A stretch of DNA of 64,000 nt from Asterias amurensis. Taxonomy: Eukaryota; Echinodermata; Asteroidea; Forcipulatida; Asteriidae. The position numbers and the translations under genes are program-made. The DNA is taken from contig NC_092660.1 of assembly GCF_032118995.1 (NCBI RefSeq), positions 20,446,501 through 20,510,500 on the forward strand. The letters run 5' to 3'. This document shows, one piece after another, positions 51,644 through 64,000 of this stretch. How positions within the stretch are numbered: the stretch's first letter is position 1; the number at the start of each line of letters is the position of its first letter. The notes beneath the pieces were generated by a model. The model had not been told where the DNA came from. It made no database searches and saw only the letters and a program-made list of their open reading frames with translations.

Positions 51644-54600
51644 TAACGGTTCATTAGTTAAATTCTTTTTTTTTAAATTTCAGCCTTGGGTCAATTGTTT
51701 CAGAACGGCATTAACAAAAAGAAAACTCTTCATCCCTTCCCCCCCCCCCATGCCGAAAATAAAAGTATGTAACATTTACCCATCAGGTCATTAAATTAAT
51801 TTGGGGTAGAACAAAGAATAATTGACAAGAGCTGCATTTGAAGGAATGGCCTCCAGATTAACATGCTGTTGCTCTACCACCCAAGCTCTAGCCCTAATAT
51901 TGGCGATCTCCCTATATTGTCAATATACTTGTTTGGGGGTGCCAGTCAGAAGCCAGTCAACCTGTAAGAAGTTGCTTCCTCTTTAATGCGATCCCTAGGC
52001 TGACGCTTCCCTGAATGTGATCCCCGGCTATTCGACAGTCACACAGGTTGAGTGGATTCATCCCCAATAAAAAAGAAAACATGGCTCAGTTGGTAGAGTG
52101 CTGACACGTTAATCTGGAAGGCGCAGGTTTTTACTCCACACTCAAGTAATTGTTTCTTTGTCAAACCCCAAGTTAGCTAAAATGTACCTAGTTAGTTTCC
52201 CTTACGATTTATTATTCATAAAATTATCTGATACCTCAAGCCCTTGTCCAAAATTGTCAAAAGTTCAAAATTTTACAGCGATAGAAAAAAACAACGAAGC
52301 AGTTTCTCTCTGCAAACCTACAATGACAGAGAAATTGCATTAATTTGTAACCTCTGAAATACTTTGGTTTTTAATTTATTTAAGGAGCATTGATTCTGTT
52401 ACTCCACAGACACACAATAGCACCACATTAGGACAATTGCAAAATCCACCAATTCATATGCAGCATATGGAGCCAATACTTAATTATTTCAACAAGTCTT
52501 AGCAAACTTTATCACTAACTTCTAGTGCATTATGTGTTTTTATAGAACAGGACGGCGCTAACCTACAACATTATACAAACCCTTAAGGCTTATTCACATT
52601 TAAGATCCCTGCATTAAGTAGGGTGTGGGTTTTGGCCACCCTGAAAACCGGCTTGGTAGTCAGAAAAAACCTGTCAATAGATGTTAAATTTCATGAAAAA
52701 GTTCATGAATAGAACCAAAACAGTGTCTGGCTGCAAAACTAAGTATTCTCATCTGACCAAAGATCCCAATTGTTGGGAAAGAAAAAGGTGACTGAATTTA
52801 TCCAGAGTATGCACAAGGCATATCATTTAAATCTACCATGTTAGCAGAAAAATTAGTTGAATATTAGAAATTTGTGGATAGATGATGTCATCTAAACACG
52901 ACTGCAAAATGAACTTCCTGAACACCTTATTATTATAAACTCAAGGGTTTCAACTTTGATCCACTTTCCACAACGGCTCAAACGACCTACAATCTAAACT
53001 CTTCAAACCTGAAGCTTTAACGTTCACAACAATCCAACAACAGACACAGCTAAACAACGCTAATTGGGAAACATTTAACACTAAATATTCTAGAACGACG
53101 GTAGAAAGAATGTAAAACCCTGCATGTATTATAGCCAATCAAACTCTATAAGACTTGGGATCTGACCTATGGCCTTTGACCTATGGCCTTTGACCCCAAC
53201 CTAATTAATATTCATGCAGTGTTGGTTCTAGTACTGAACAGAAAGAATATCAACTTTCACACTTACTTTATTTATTTATTTTAATTCCTAATTAATGAGT
53301 AATAAATGTATATCACAACATTGATATACTTCACAAATGCACCAATTAGTTATTGTTTACTTATAGACGGGGGTGAACATTTACCCCAAAAGTTCAGTCA
53401 ACATTTTTGTTTTAATCAAATCTAGTTACGTAAACTGTAACTCCCAAAAATTGATAATTTAAATTAAATACAATAAGATGGATATGATTAGTCTTTTTCT
53501 CTCTTCTGTTACAACAGACTTAAACTTACTTTAACAATTTACAAAATGCAGCATGATAGATTGTGTACAAACTTGGCCTTCAATTTCAGGAAGCCATTCA
53601 CTGCAAAATTAATTAATTAAGAAAAAAACAAACCACAAGATACCCCTCGGTAAATTACACACTTTGTAAAAAAAACAAAAACATAATTCTGCAAACAGCT
53701 TACTCTACCTAAAAATGTACTCACTCTACCCACTTCAGCATTGGGAAACAAAACTGGGCATACTTTGTAAGCCCTACAGTTTGTCTTATGTTTTTATACA
53801 AAAAATAGTTACAGTATACTACTGTTATTATAATTTGACAATAGGAATAAATAATATAGACCTGTTTTCCTTTACATTACTTCTCAGGTCTACATATATG
53901 TTTGGTCCCATTAATATGATATTAATTAATACGTACGAAATTGCATTTTTTGCAGGCAAGCCTATGTTTATGCAGCTGTAGTAATCATTTTGAACACAAG
54001 TACTTCATATATATCAGCATTTTTTAACGTCAACTCATCTGCTTCACAAATAGAAACTAAAGAAGTGGCAAAGCATTGCATTATAGAACCACAGAGAACA
54101 ATCAATCTTGCAAGACTTCTTGAAGTTTTATAAGGATTCTGTTGGAATTCTTATATGAATTGTGAAGCAAAGCAAACATTTTTAACAAAACGTTCTTGCA
54201 AAATGTTCTAAGCAAGGTTGTTCTTGCAGCCTTGGCTGACAATATTACATTAGCAAAAATATGGTCGAGATCTTGCGCTGTATTTTGTTTCTTAAGAAGT
54301 TGTTTCAGACTTACACTGTACTCACTAAGATTGAAATGTCTGTACAAAGTCAAGGTTGTTGTTTCTTTACATTTTCTAAATTTTTACTATTTCATTTTTA
54401 AACATTTGTCATTTTATATAACTCTTTTCAAAAAATAATTTGTGACCAATCTAAGAATTTGCTTTTTCTTCCCTTTGTAGAGAAAACAATTTACATCTTT
54501 TAAAATAATTTATTTGTTGTTATTTTTTTTTATAGAAATAGTGATGGCAGTGACACTATAGGCGAGACATTAAGATAAGAGGTTGGGTTCACGCATACTA

Positions 54601-56324
54601 TAGAGGGCGCTCTTGTGCCTCAAAGTGCGCGATGAACAGATCATCAACAATATCGTTATGAGAAGTCATCTAAGAAGATTTGCAAGATTTTGGGGAAAAC
54701 ATTCTGATGAAAGACTCGCCCTGAAGTAGGGCCTCAGGAAACTGGGTAACCAGCCAAAGCCAATATATTTCACATGGTATTTTGGCTGGTACCCATTTCT
54801 GCTGAGCAGGTTTTCTAGGGCTCAGCAAATTTCAGCGAAAATAGGAGACAAAGTTCACTTTCAGTACAATCATTCCGTACTATCAGTAAGAGGTACTGCC
54901 ATTTCCAAAAACTAACAAAATGAAGGAAATTCACTAAATCCCAACAAAACCTCTTAAAAAAGAAAATCTGTGAAAATACAACTTTTCAGATCATTGTCTG
55001 TTTTTGATGCAGCAACCGAATACTGGGAGTATTCCCATGTACTGGTATTGTTCTTTTACTCTATCTACAATTCTTTATAACAAAAAACACCATCCATGAC
55101 TCTCTAGAAACATTTTACAAGTAATGAAATATAATTGTTATCTTTTGTCTTCTCAATTTGGCAGTTTGAAAAATCCTTACAATTGCTATACGTACTTTAG
55201 TACAGAAACACACCCTGTCACATTAATGAATGCCAACCATTTATAAGCGTTGCACTCAGTAAGTTTTGACATCTCTCCTCCCCCTTAGCCCAACCCCTTA
55301 TTCTCAACCCCTCATAAACTGAACTCAAGGCTTATTCTCACCGAGGTATTACTGGTGCTGATTTTAGGTCGTACCATCCTGGAAACACTCACACAGTGTG
55401 TCTGCACCGAGAGACTCTCAGACGAATCTGTAAGAAACACAAGATGAAAACAGTTGGAATAAATATTACTGAGTGTTCCAAGAGAATTTGTGTTTCTGGT
55501 TAGAGAGAGGATCAAGAGGGAAGTTCGGCAGATAAATCTCAGATATTTTTGTGATAAATTTAACCAACAATACGTGTAATATTCCTTTTATTTAAAAAAA
55601 ATATCTGCATAAGTTCATTTAGAAGTTTGATTTTTAAGTCATAGTTAACAGCGGGTGATTGTGAACAATTTGAAATTAAAGAAAAATAATTTCAATGTCT
55701 GGTACATTGACTAGATTTGTAACAAGTGAACACTTACATTGGGTTGCCCAGACTATTATGTTGCTACATCCAATGATTAAGGGAAGGTTTTTGTATATCA
55801 ACCTCAAGATGAGCAAAGCCTGGTACAAAAGTGCCGTAAACATATTCAGAGTGGTGTGACTCTCTTACAAAGACACACAAAATTCAATCCCTGAACCCTA
55901 GAAACTGTCTGTAGTCTGAGGAATTTAAACTCAAGTGGTTATTACTAAACCAGACAGTCTTTGTACCAGATATTATCCAAATCTACTTTTTCAATAATCT
56001 GGTTTTTCTTGTGTTTTAATGTTTTCTTTTGTGTGATTTTTAATGTTTCAGTGCAATCTCCTTTTTATATTGTACACTTATATTTTTATCGTTGGCAGGG
56101 GTCTGGTTTTACACACCTTTTGATGACAGTTTTTTAAAACTTGTTTTAACCTTGACAGCACCTGTACAACTTGTAACTATTGTGTATGTCTAAAGATTTA
56201 AAATAAAAATAAATAAATAAATATTGCAATAACAATTTGATATTTTGGTGGTTCAATATGACATTTAAATAACTTCATAGGCACTGATCTCAATTCGAAA
56301 CATTTACTGACCTGTGTTTGTTAT
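51644..56324. other. 3' flank of DOT1L; no other gene
   Basis: The nearest reverse-strand AATAAA downstream of the DOT1L stop is at 55587-55592; others lie near 54507 and 48177. So the 3' UTR is at least about 730 nt if the first is used. tRNA-like fragments (GGCTCAGTTGGTAGAGTG near 52083; an antisense one near 51850) look like SINE remnants. Confidence 0.4.
53163..53196 (-). promoter_or_regulatory. Array of five nuclear-receptor half-sites with 1-bp spacing
   Basis: The plus strand reads TGACCT-a-TGGCCT-t-TGACCT-a-TGGCCT-t-TGACCC. On the minus strand this is a run of AGGTCA/AGGCCA half-sites, each separated by exactly one base (DR1 spacing). No function is shown. Confidence 0.4.
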
Positions 56325-59300
56325 TCATCTGGGCGTGGTCCCATACTGCATGACATAACCGGGCGTGGCATTAGGTGCGGTAAACCCAGCTAGGTTAGCC
56401 TGTGGGTGTGGGTAGGATGAGTGTAGGTACGTAGGTATTCCTATTTCTGGACGAGTAGGCATTGGATACGGTGTTAGCATGGAGAATCCCGGGGAGATGG
56501 CCATACCAGGTCGCATGCTGTTGATGCGTGGAGGTAGTGGTCTACCAGGGGGAGGAGGGGGAGGCGTGGTCTTGTCATTCCTAGGGGGAGGAGGTGGAGG
56601 AGGGGGTGGTTGTTCAGTTGGGGAAGTCAGTGGTGGTGTCGACCCTTTTGACATCATCCTATTCTGGTGAGGGGCAGGGGGGCTTGGGTATGGGGGTCTA
56701 AAATGATTTGGGGAGGTCGGCGATGGGGTGTGGTTAAAGTTTGAGCGGGCATTTTGCAAAGGTATCCCAGCACGGTTTGGAAGACTCTGGATGTGATTAT
56801 ATGGAGTCTGCTGAGCAGGCTGCTGTTGGTGCTGCAGTGTGTTACTGTAGTGTGGTGTATTGGAGAATAATGAAGCATTGTTGAGGTAACTAGCAGTAGC
56901 ACTATTCTGAGAACATGACTTCAGAGTCGGTGACACTTCTTCAGGTTCATTCACAGCCATGTGTTTCACTTTAGAGTTAAGGTTTGCATCTCCGGCACCT
57001 TTATACTGTCCTGATTGTGCTGCTCCATGCTGGGGTGGCCCATTCCTCTGATGCTGTGATTTGAGCTCAATATACGGAGTATTGACCCTCCCTTCCTGTC
57101 TAGTACCACCACGTTGGCAAGAATTACCGGCTGCCGGAGCGGTGATATTACTCTCAGCAGCAAACTTGCCTTCCCAGTTTGGCGCATACTGCTTGTTGCT
57201 CATTTTCCAATCGCCAGTAAGCTGAGGATGAGAGAGTTTCTGAGTAGCAGCCGAAGTCACGTTGTAACCCGAGTGTTGATGACCCTGGTTTGACCGTGGA
57301 TGTTTGGACGTGTTTCCTGGGGCCGTGTATTGCATCGATGCGCCAGGTTGATGTTGGTGATTCATGGATGACTTTGGTGTAAAGTTTGCTTGTGAGTTAT
57401 AGTTAGCATTCATGTGGTGCTGTCTCTTCCATTTATGGTCAACAAGCTGATTGTCTGTCCTTACAGCTTGAGGTCCAATATCAGATGACTTACCCTGGGT
57501 TACACTCGGAGCATTAATTTTTGGATCATTATTTGGATTCAGTTGATGCTGAAGCCAAAGCTTTCCGAATTTCCGCCCCTCCTTGCGGGAGAACTTCTTA
57601 TGGAACTGATCGGCAGGGGCCACTTCGACAATACTGTTGGTGATCGAGTTAGCCGTGCTAGTCTGGCTTACAGTTGAGGTGATGGCTGCTACAGATCGAT
57701 TACCAATCGGCATGGTGGGACTGCTGCCAGACATCTGGACAAACTTGGGTTGTCCTGCTGCATGCTGAGGCACAGATTGCTGTGTTGTTCTGGCAGGCGC
57801 TGACTGCTGCGATGGTCTGGCAGGCGCTGACTGCTGCGATGGTCTGGCAGGCGCAGACTGCTGTGATGGTCTGGCGGGCGCAGACTGCTGTGATGGTCTG
57901 GCAGGCGCAGACTGCTGTGATGGTCTGGCAGGCGCAGACTGCTGTGATGGTCTGGTGGGAACAGACTGCTGCGATGGTCTGGCAGGCGCTGACTGCTGCG
58001 ATGGTCTGGCAGGCGCAGACTGCTGTGATGTTCTGGCAGGCGCAGACTGCTGTGATGGTCTGGTAGGTGCAGACGTCTGTGATGTTCTGGCAGGCGCAGA
58101 CTGCTGTGATGGTCTGGCAGGCAAAGGTGGTACACCTTGCCCAGATATGGATCCTTGCCCAGTTATGGCTCCCATCATCCCAGCTAACCTTTGATGCTGA
58201 GCAGCATACTGTCTGGCTATGTTTGCCTGGTTGTACTGCGGTCCTTGGCTAGGTGCAGTGGTATTCACAGACCGATTGTTATTGCTTACTTGTGATGCTG
58301 ACATACCCCGAGTGGAAGCAGAGAGACTTAACAAGTTGCTCTGTTGATGTCTGGCCTGAGTAGGCGAAGGGACTGCTGCCTCTGTCTTAGCCACGTTTGA
58401 AGGAGTCTTCTCTACCAGGATCACCGGCTTCTCTGGCTGAGGAGGTAACTCTTCTTCTTTTTCCTCATCAATATATTGCAGAGCCTCCTCATCTGCCATA
58501 CGTCTCCATCCTGGAGTCCTTGGTTTAAGGAGCTCCTGCATGGAGTCTGTTTCCTCCACGTCGATGTGTACATCATCGTCGTCATCAATGTCCTCAATAA
58601 GACGGCGTTCAGTCTCTCCAAACCTCACACCATCTGCAGCATTAGGTAGTGATTGCACATTTGCAGAGTGATTCAAAGATACCACACTGTTTTGAGAGGA
58701 AGGGACGCTGGGTCCCAAGTGGGAAGTCAAAGCAATCATTGGAGTGCCTCCAGCCTTCTGGATATCCTCCCCTCCAAAGCTGACTGAACTACCCTTCTTC
58801 TTATAGCTCTCCATAGTCCCTTCTGGGCTTGCTACCTGAGGTACATGGGGTGAGCGTCCTCCTGCGCCAAGAGGACTCTTTGAAGCATCTCTCCTCCCTT
58901 GGTTCTCCGGGCTGTTCCCAGCACTCTGACGACGGATTTGCTTGCTACGGTCTAGCTCGGTGGATGCAAAAGCAGCAAGAGACTCAAAACCACTGTTGAT
59001 CTTAGCTTGAAGCTTCTTGCTGTTTGGCGACTCCTTGATCTTAGGTCTTGATGGCTCTGGAGATACAGGAGAAGGAAGTCTCTCTGTGGTGATGAAAAGA
59101 TCACAACAAGCTCAAAGTTAACAACACTGCTGAGTACATTTCAGTTAATAAATACAAAGATGCTTTATTATATGGAACTGCTTATCACAGCAGTTTTCAC
59201 TTACATTTACTTTAGCCAAACCTAACATACAATTTTTGTAAGGATTCACTCTTCCACAGACTGGCACAGCAAGACTATGTACCGTGTTTTTCAATTTTCA

Positions 59301-62300
59301 AAGGCACATCTAAGAAACTGCTTAACAGATTTGGAAACCACTTAATAGCATTTGATATTAAAGATGCATGCCTTTTCCCTTCATAAATCCTAAAATAAAG
59401 GAACAACTAGCTGAATGCATGTACAATGGGTGTCTTGCAATTATTGAGCTAGTATGTGTAAAGACGTCATGGCTTATAGTGGAATTATGTCACATTAATA
59501 GACAGTAAAAGGCATCCAAGCAGACAATAAACTGGAGAGCAATCTTAGCCAGAACTGCCTCTGAGGTTAAATTAACTTACCTTTACTTTGTTCTTTTGAA
59601 GGGTCTGGTGTCTTACAGATGGATCTTTCAGCAGTTACTGATGCAGCATTGTTTGGGGGAATAATCGCCTTACACAACTTACTGTAAAAGACCAAACATG
59701 TAACATTGATGAATAACAAATAGCTATAATATCCGCTTTAATATAGGTTTGAAGAAGTGACCATTTGAAAACAAAATCAAGCTCTTTTAATTTGAATCAG
59801 TGATCTCAAGTCATCATTGAAAGTGTACTTTGAAGACACACTCTAGTCCTGGGGGTCTTTGGTGAAAGACCCTCCCAAAATACTCTACTTTTATGGCAAC
59901 TCTTCAGACAACATTGGTACATTGTATGTCCGGCTTCAGGAGTTTTTATTCCGACTCCGAGAGCGATTTTGTTTGTACAAAAAAAAAAAAAAGATAGCTC
60001 AATGATGACTCTGATAATTTTTAACAGATACAAGTTTGGTATCTAACAAAACTCATTTTCTTCTGCACAGACTCAATTTTGACTTCAGAAATAAGAAAAC
60101 TTACTTCTTTGGTATAGGTCTTGAAGTTGATCTGGCTCTTCCTCTTTGTGTCGTCTGCCCTATGGATCGATCCAAGGATGACATTTTACCCTCTGGGGAG
60201 GGAATTGCACTGATGCGCAGCGGCTGGTTCACATTGCTCAACATCGTCATGATGCTGTCTTGGGTTTCAAGACTTCTCTGTCTTGATGTGGTGGTCAACT
60301 TGGCTGGAATGTGAGTGGTCACTGTGGTGGTTGAAGCTCGCTTACGACTCTTCTTGGGTTTGACAAGCTGCTGCTGTGGCTGTGGCTGCGGCTGCGGCTG
60401 TGTCAAGACGGCTGTAGTCATAACCGATTTCGAAGACAGCTGTGCAGCGGACGGATTTGTACAAGTAGACAACAGCTGAGGTTTCCCTGCAACTGTTGAT
60501 TTCAGCACCGGGGTGGAGGTTGTGAAGACAGCCACCCCGCTGGAAGTTGTCAAAGTGTTCTGTGAGGTAGTTATGGTTGCAGTACTGCTGGTAGGCATAT
60601 GTTCTTTACTAGGCTCACTGGGGTATAATGTAACATTCATGGGACTGAGGGGAGCATCCAGTGATGCCATGCTTGTGTCCATTGCCTTATTTACCTGGCT
60701 CGTAGTTAGCAAGTTGAAGAAACCACGATGCTTGATGTCAAGCGGGCTGATCAGAGCCATTGGGGGCGTGGTCTGGGAGGTCTGAACTGTGGGCGTGGTC
60801 TTTTGGAGTGTTCCAGCGAGTCCCACTGATGTAATGACTGATGTTACCATGGCATTACTTGCCATCATGGAAGGAATTGCTTGCCCAAGGTTGGAATGTC
60901 CGACGTCACGCTGGCTTTTAGATACAACTGGTGGCTCGTTGGCCACACTGCCCTTATTGATAACAGCGCCCTCTTTCATTCCGTCCATTCCAACTCTCTG
61001 TGTCGATGCTGGGTCTGGTAGACCGGCAAGGATTGCAAAACCTCCCTGGATCTTGTCCTTCCCATTAGCGCCTTTTCCTTTGACATCAGAATTCACAACT
61101 GGTTCCTTTTCATTGCTACTCTGCGTCAGACCCAGTTTATTGGGTGACTCCTTCGTGATAAGTTCATACCCAGAGAGTCTACGATGGAGGGCTGCTTTAC
61201 CGGGGGATAGATGCGCGTAGTCTTGCATTCCGGCGGCGAGGGCAGCAGAGCGTGGGGACAGATTGGGTGGCAGTATTTTGGTGACTGGTGCAGTGGGGGA
61301 TGGACTCTCAGAGCTAACCCCCTTGGCACATCCTGGGCTCAAGCTGTTATTTCTACGATGCTCATAGTTACCATTAACTAGACCTGAGTGCAACGATACA
61401 AAAATGAATCAATCATTACTTCATCAATTCAAACAACTTGTGTTGAATCAAGGATTCACACCCAATCATGAATACAAATGAAATATTAATAAAACAATTC
61501 TACACTGAGAAATTTGTTGGGATTGCTATGTTCTGGAAACCATCCCTGACCCCCTTCCTTGACCTCATAGGCGACTACATTCTGGCTACATTCTGCTTAT
61601 GGTCCGCAAACTGCATGTAGAGATTGTAAACATTGCAGATGGTATGGATGTGACCATTCGCACACCTGCCCAAAATACACACTCAGTACCACACAAGTTT
61701 AAGCTTAGGGTCTTGTCACACGAGGCAACTTTTACAGGCAACTTGGAGGCAACAAACTGCAGTGCATGCAACAGGACCACTTTGGCAGCACATGAGTCAT
61801 TCTTCAATTAACACTAACGATCTCCAAGAATTATAAGTGAACATTGAAATGTTAATGGCTTTTCTCCAAATTGCCTCGTGTGACAAGACCCTTAGTCTTT
61901 AAGGTTTTGAGAACACAAGTGAAAAGCACAGAGCAATGGCTTCAGGAGAGTCGCTTAAATCCTTTGTACATGCTAGAATAATTTTAGTCTCACTGAGATG
62001 AAACTTATTTTTGTGAAATTGTTTGACTAGTTTCTCAAAAACTAAAGCACCTCAGCAGGTAAACTTTAAAGAGAAGCTTTATACCATCATTATCTTAAAA
62101 TCGTGTAAGTTTAATGTAAATCTGTGGACATTTGCATTTTGTGTCAAACAAAACGTGATCAAACCAAAGAACTACACAAAGACTTGCAATCTCTACTCCT
62201 TCTCCCAAGTTCACTCCTTGGTAAAGTAACAGAGCCAACACTTACCTGCAGGACTGCCACAATTCCGCTTCACACCTCGCTTGGTTTGGACAAATAGATG

Positions 62301-63663
62301 ATTATCCCCTGGAGTAACTGACATCTTCTCTAGTTTATGAACCTGGAATAAACATCAAATCAGGTATGATGGTTAGAAGATACTTTATGCCTGAAAAAGA
62401 CCAAAGCTCAGTAATTGATTGTATTGATTTTAAAATGCTGAAGCCATTCTAGAATGAATGCTACAATGCAGCAAGCAAGCGTCTGCCAAGAAGACTTCAA
62501 ACATTATTTTGTGCTTAGAATGAGCCTGATTTTTATGACACTACTTACCTTAAAACTAAACCTTAAAAATGCTGCAGACATTCCAGTTTGAAAGATACTA
62601 ACCCCACCAAGCTTCCCTCACATCAAAGTTAAACTTGGCAAAGATCCAGGGCCCAATTTGATGGCTCTGCTTACCGCCGAACCATGTGCTTACAATCACC
62701 ATTCTTCGCTTACTTGCAAGCTAGCTGTGTAAGCGTAGATGCCTAGTAATGTGAAGTACGCACACACGTAAGCAAAAATTCCCTGCTAACCCGTGAGATA
62801 CATTTGACGAAAGCGTGGAATTCCCTCCTTCCTAGAGCATTGAATCTTATTGTACGCAGAGTCATACAATTGGGCCCCAGTCAATAGCCAAAAGGGTAAT
62901 TAAAAACAAAGTCTCACCTCAGACTCCAACTTCTCCAATTCTTTACGAAGATGTTTCTGTTGATTGTATTCTTGTATAATCTGCTCAGTGATTAGCGATG
63001 TTGGATTGGAATGACTCAGCACTTCTTGCTGACTCTCCTGAACCTGAATGCAAAGAAGAATCACAGACATAGGTTACCAGACATAATATCATATTCTTTA
63101 TGTCTCTCTACTGTTTGGCTGGGCAAAGAAGCACAATGGTCACTACTTCAATGTCTGATATTACTCAACTTTTCAGATTGTGTTCTATTTGTTCTAGAGT
63201 GCATTTTCTAGTTCATTTTGAATATTGCTGTCCCAATACGACGACTCAAGGTTTCTGTTCTTCTTTATCTTTGAGATTTAAATGCCCTGTATTGAAATTG
63301 TACAGTGAACATGTGCATGTATACATGCCAATATGACACTTTATGTTTCTTTTTTTGAGTAAGTATTTGGTTATGGCCAAACTGTTGTGAATTGCTAACA
63401 TAAAACCATTCTTTTCAACAAACTATATAACACTCCACTAGTCTATGGTTTGATTTCTGACACCTGCAATACCAACCAGATTATCTTAGAAGAAGAACTA
63501 GATTATCAGAACGAGAGTATCTTACCAATTTCTGATTAGCTGATTCTATAGATAAGATTTGGTTCTGCAAAGCCTCACATTGAAGCTGTACCTCTCTGCG
63601 CTTTCCAACAATCTCCTTTGACTTCTCTACAAGCTCCGCCGGCGTCTTAGCTTCGATACCAAG
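56325..63663 (-). CDS. DOT1L: DOT1L histone H3K79 methyltransferase, last six exons (C-terminal 1499 aa), partial
   Basis: Exons in order: 63526-63663, 62918-63043, 62246-62342, 60105-61383, 59581-59681 and 56325-59083, 4500 nt including TGA. The first two encode the coiled coil (LGIEAKTPAELVEKSKEIVG, then LITEQIIQEYNQQKHLRKEL). They have exactly the 46- and 42-codon spans of the human segments LGVKALTYNDL... and LKARCEELQLD.... Later conserved blocks are DYAHLSPGKAALHRRLSGYE (human DYTRLSPAKIVLRRHLS) and MLSNVNQPLRISAIPSPEGK (human MVSNINQPLEITAISSPE). The tail is disordered, with a run of SQQSAPARP octapeptides (57782-58110), Q-rich parts and proline runs before the end (near 56540-56630). 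DOT1L methylates nucleosomal H3K79 in the nucleus and is recruited by AF9/ENL proteins. The catalytic domain lies beyond the right edge. The tail is longer than in human DOT1L. Confidence 0.95.
57782..58110 (-). repeat. Coding minisatellite in DOT1L (about 14 octapeptides)
   Basis: A 24-bp unit, on the coding strand encoding Q-Q-S-A-P-A-R-P-S style repeats, with variants T, V and G at some sites. The frame is kept throughout. The open frames on other frames and the other strand here are shadows of this repeat. Confidence 0.92.
61705..61894. repeat. Fold-back element with long perfect ends
   Basis: AGGGTCTTGTCACACGAGGC at 61707 and its exact reverse complement at the right end. About 190 bp in a DOT1L intron, non-coding. 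Confidence 0.88.
62646..62880. repeat. Fold-back element, CAGGGCCCAATT ends
   Basis: CAGGGCCCAATTTGATGGCT at the left against CATACAATTGGGCCCCAG at the right, with inner GCTTAC motifs. It lies in a DOT1L intron, 38 bp from exon 62918-63043. Confidence 0.75.
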
Positions 63664-63739
63664 CTGTAGACGACAGAAATCAATGTTAAAGCATCTCTAT
63701 AGCAATGAGGTTCCAAAGTAAAAGGGGATGCTATTATCA

Positions 63740-64000
63740 CAATGCCTAACCTCAATTGGTTAGCCCCATATAGTTTGCCCCAAAGCCTTTCCAAGGCTCA
63801 ACATTAAACCTTTCCTAGGCTAACCTCAAGTTCCATTCCTAGCCTAACCCCTTAGCCTTTCCCAGGCCATCCAACTAGCCTTTCTCGATTAACACTTTCC
63901 CAGACTAAACTACTAGCCTTTCCCAGGCTAACCCCTTTCCCAGGCTAACCCCTTTCCCAGGCTAACCCCTTTCCCAGGCTAACCCCTTTCCAAGGCTAAC
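63740..64000. repeat. Minisatellite in a DOT1L intron, running off the right edge
   Basis: A 17-bp unit, CCCAGGCTAACCCCTTT, is regular from about 63920 to the edge. Before that it is degenerate, with spaced AGCCTTTCCCAGGC motifs back to about 63740. Confidence 0.85.

Noticed and set aside
52076-52145. tRNA-like GGCTCAGTTGGTAGAGTG
   Set aside because: The B box is degraded (GGTTTTTACTCC) and a similar antisense fragment lies near 51850; most likely SINE remnants.
57689-58252. Several open frames of 60-148 codons on both strands
   Set aside because: Shadows of the DOT1L octapeptide repeat in other frames.
60789-61220. 143-codon plus-strand open frame
   Set aside because: It lies wholly antisense to the conserved DOT1L exon 60105-61383 and has no family features.

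Overview
The window is animal nuclear DNA: split genes with GT-AG introns, about 60-65% A+T, dense with LINE, SINE and fold-back repeats. The calcyphosin-like genes, the SINE/LINE types and the many palindromic elements point to a marine deuterostome, most likely an echinoderm (sea star or relative). That taxon is an inference. All convincing host genes lie on the minus strand. Exon borders were joined by hand; every join keeps frame, and the totals divide by three.

Layout, left to right. (1) 179-9340: five internal exons of an MFSD14 (HIAT1-type) major facilitator transporter; its 3' exons run off the left edge and its first exon was not found. A nearly intact CR1/L2-like LINE (560-4106) sits antisense in one intron. 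Another intron holds a tandem repeat grown from the gene's own splice acceptor. A tRNA-headed SINE is at 7445-7872. (2) 11023-13525: an interspersed repeat split by a 1.5-kb hAT-like element with exact 8-bp target duplications. A second, inverted and uninterrupted copy at 45771-46762 shows the empty site. (3) 17597-44697: four calcyphosin-like EF-hand genes in tandem, called A, B, C and D here. D is a clear CAPSL orthologue. B and C are a recent duplicate pair that share promoter, 5' UTR exon, coding exons and 3' UTR. B has an extra first coding exon that gives a signal peptide and an acidic pro-region ending in KK, so B should be a secreted EF-hand protein. C has a minisatellite of about 30 units in its 3' UTR, while B keeps only about two units. 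(4) 48180-56324: gene-poor DNA, perhaps partly DOT1L 3' UTR. (5) 56325-63663: the last six exons of DOT1L (histone H3K79 methyltransferase), coding for the coiled coil and the long disordered tail. The catalytic exons lie beyond the right edge.

Functionally, the transporter, the Ca2+-binding proteins and the chromatin enzyme share no evident pathway. The unity of the window is evolutionary: local expansion and retargeting of a calcyphosin family inside repeat-rich DNA.
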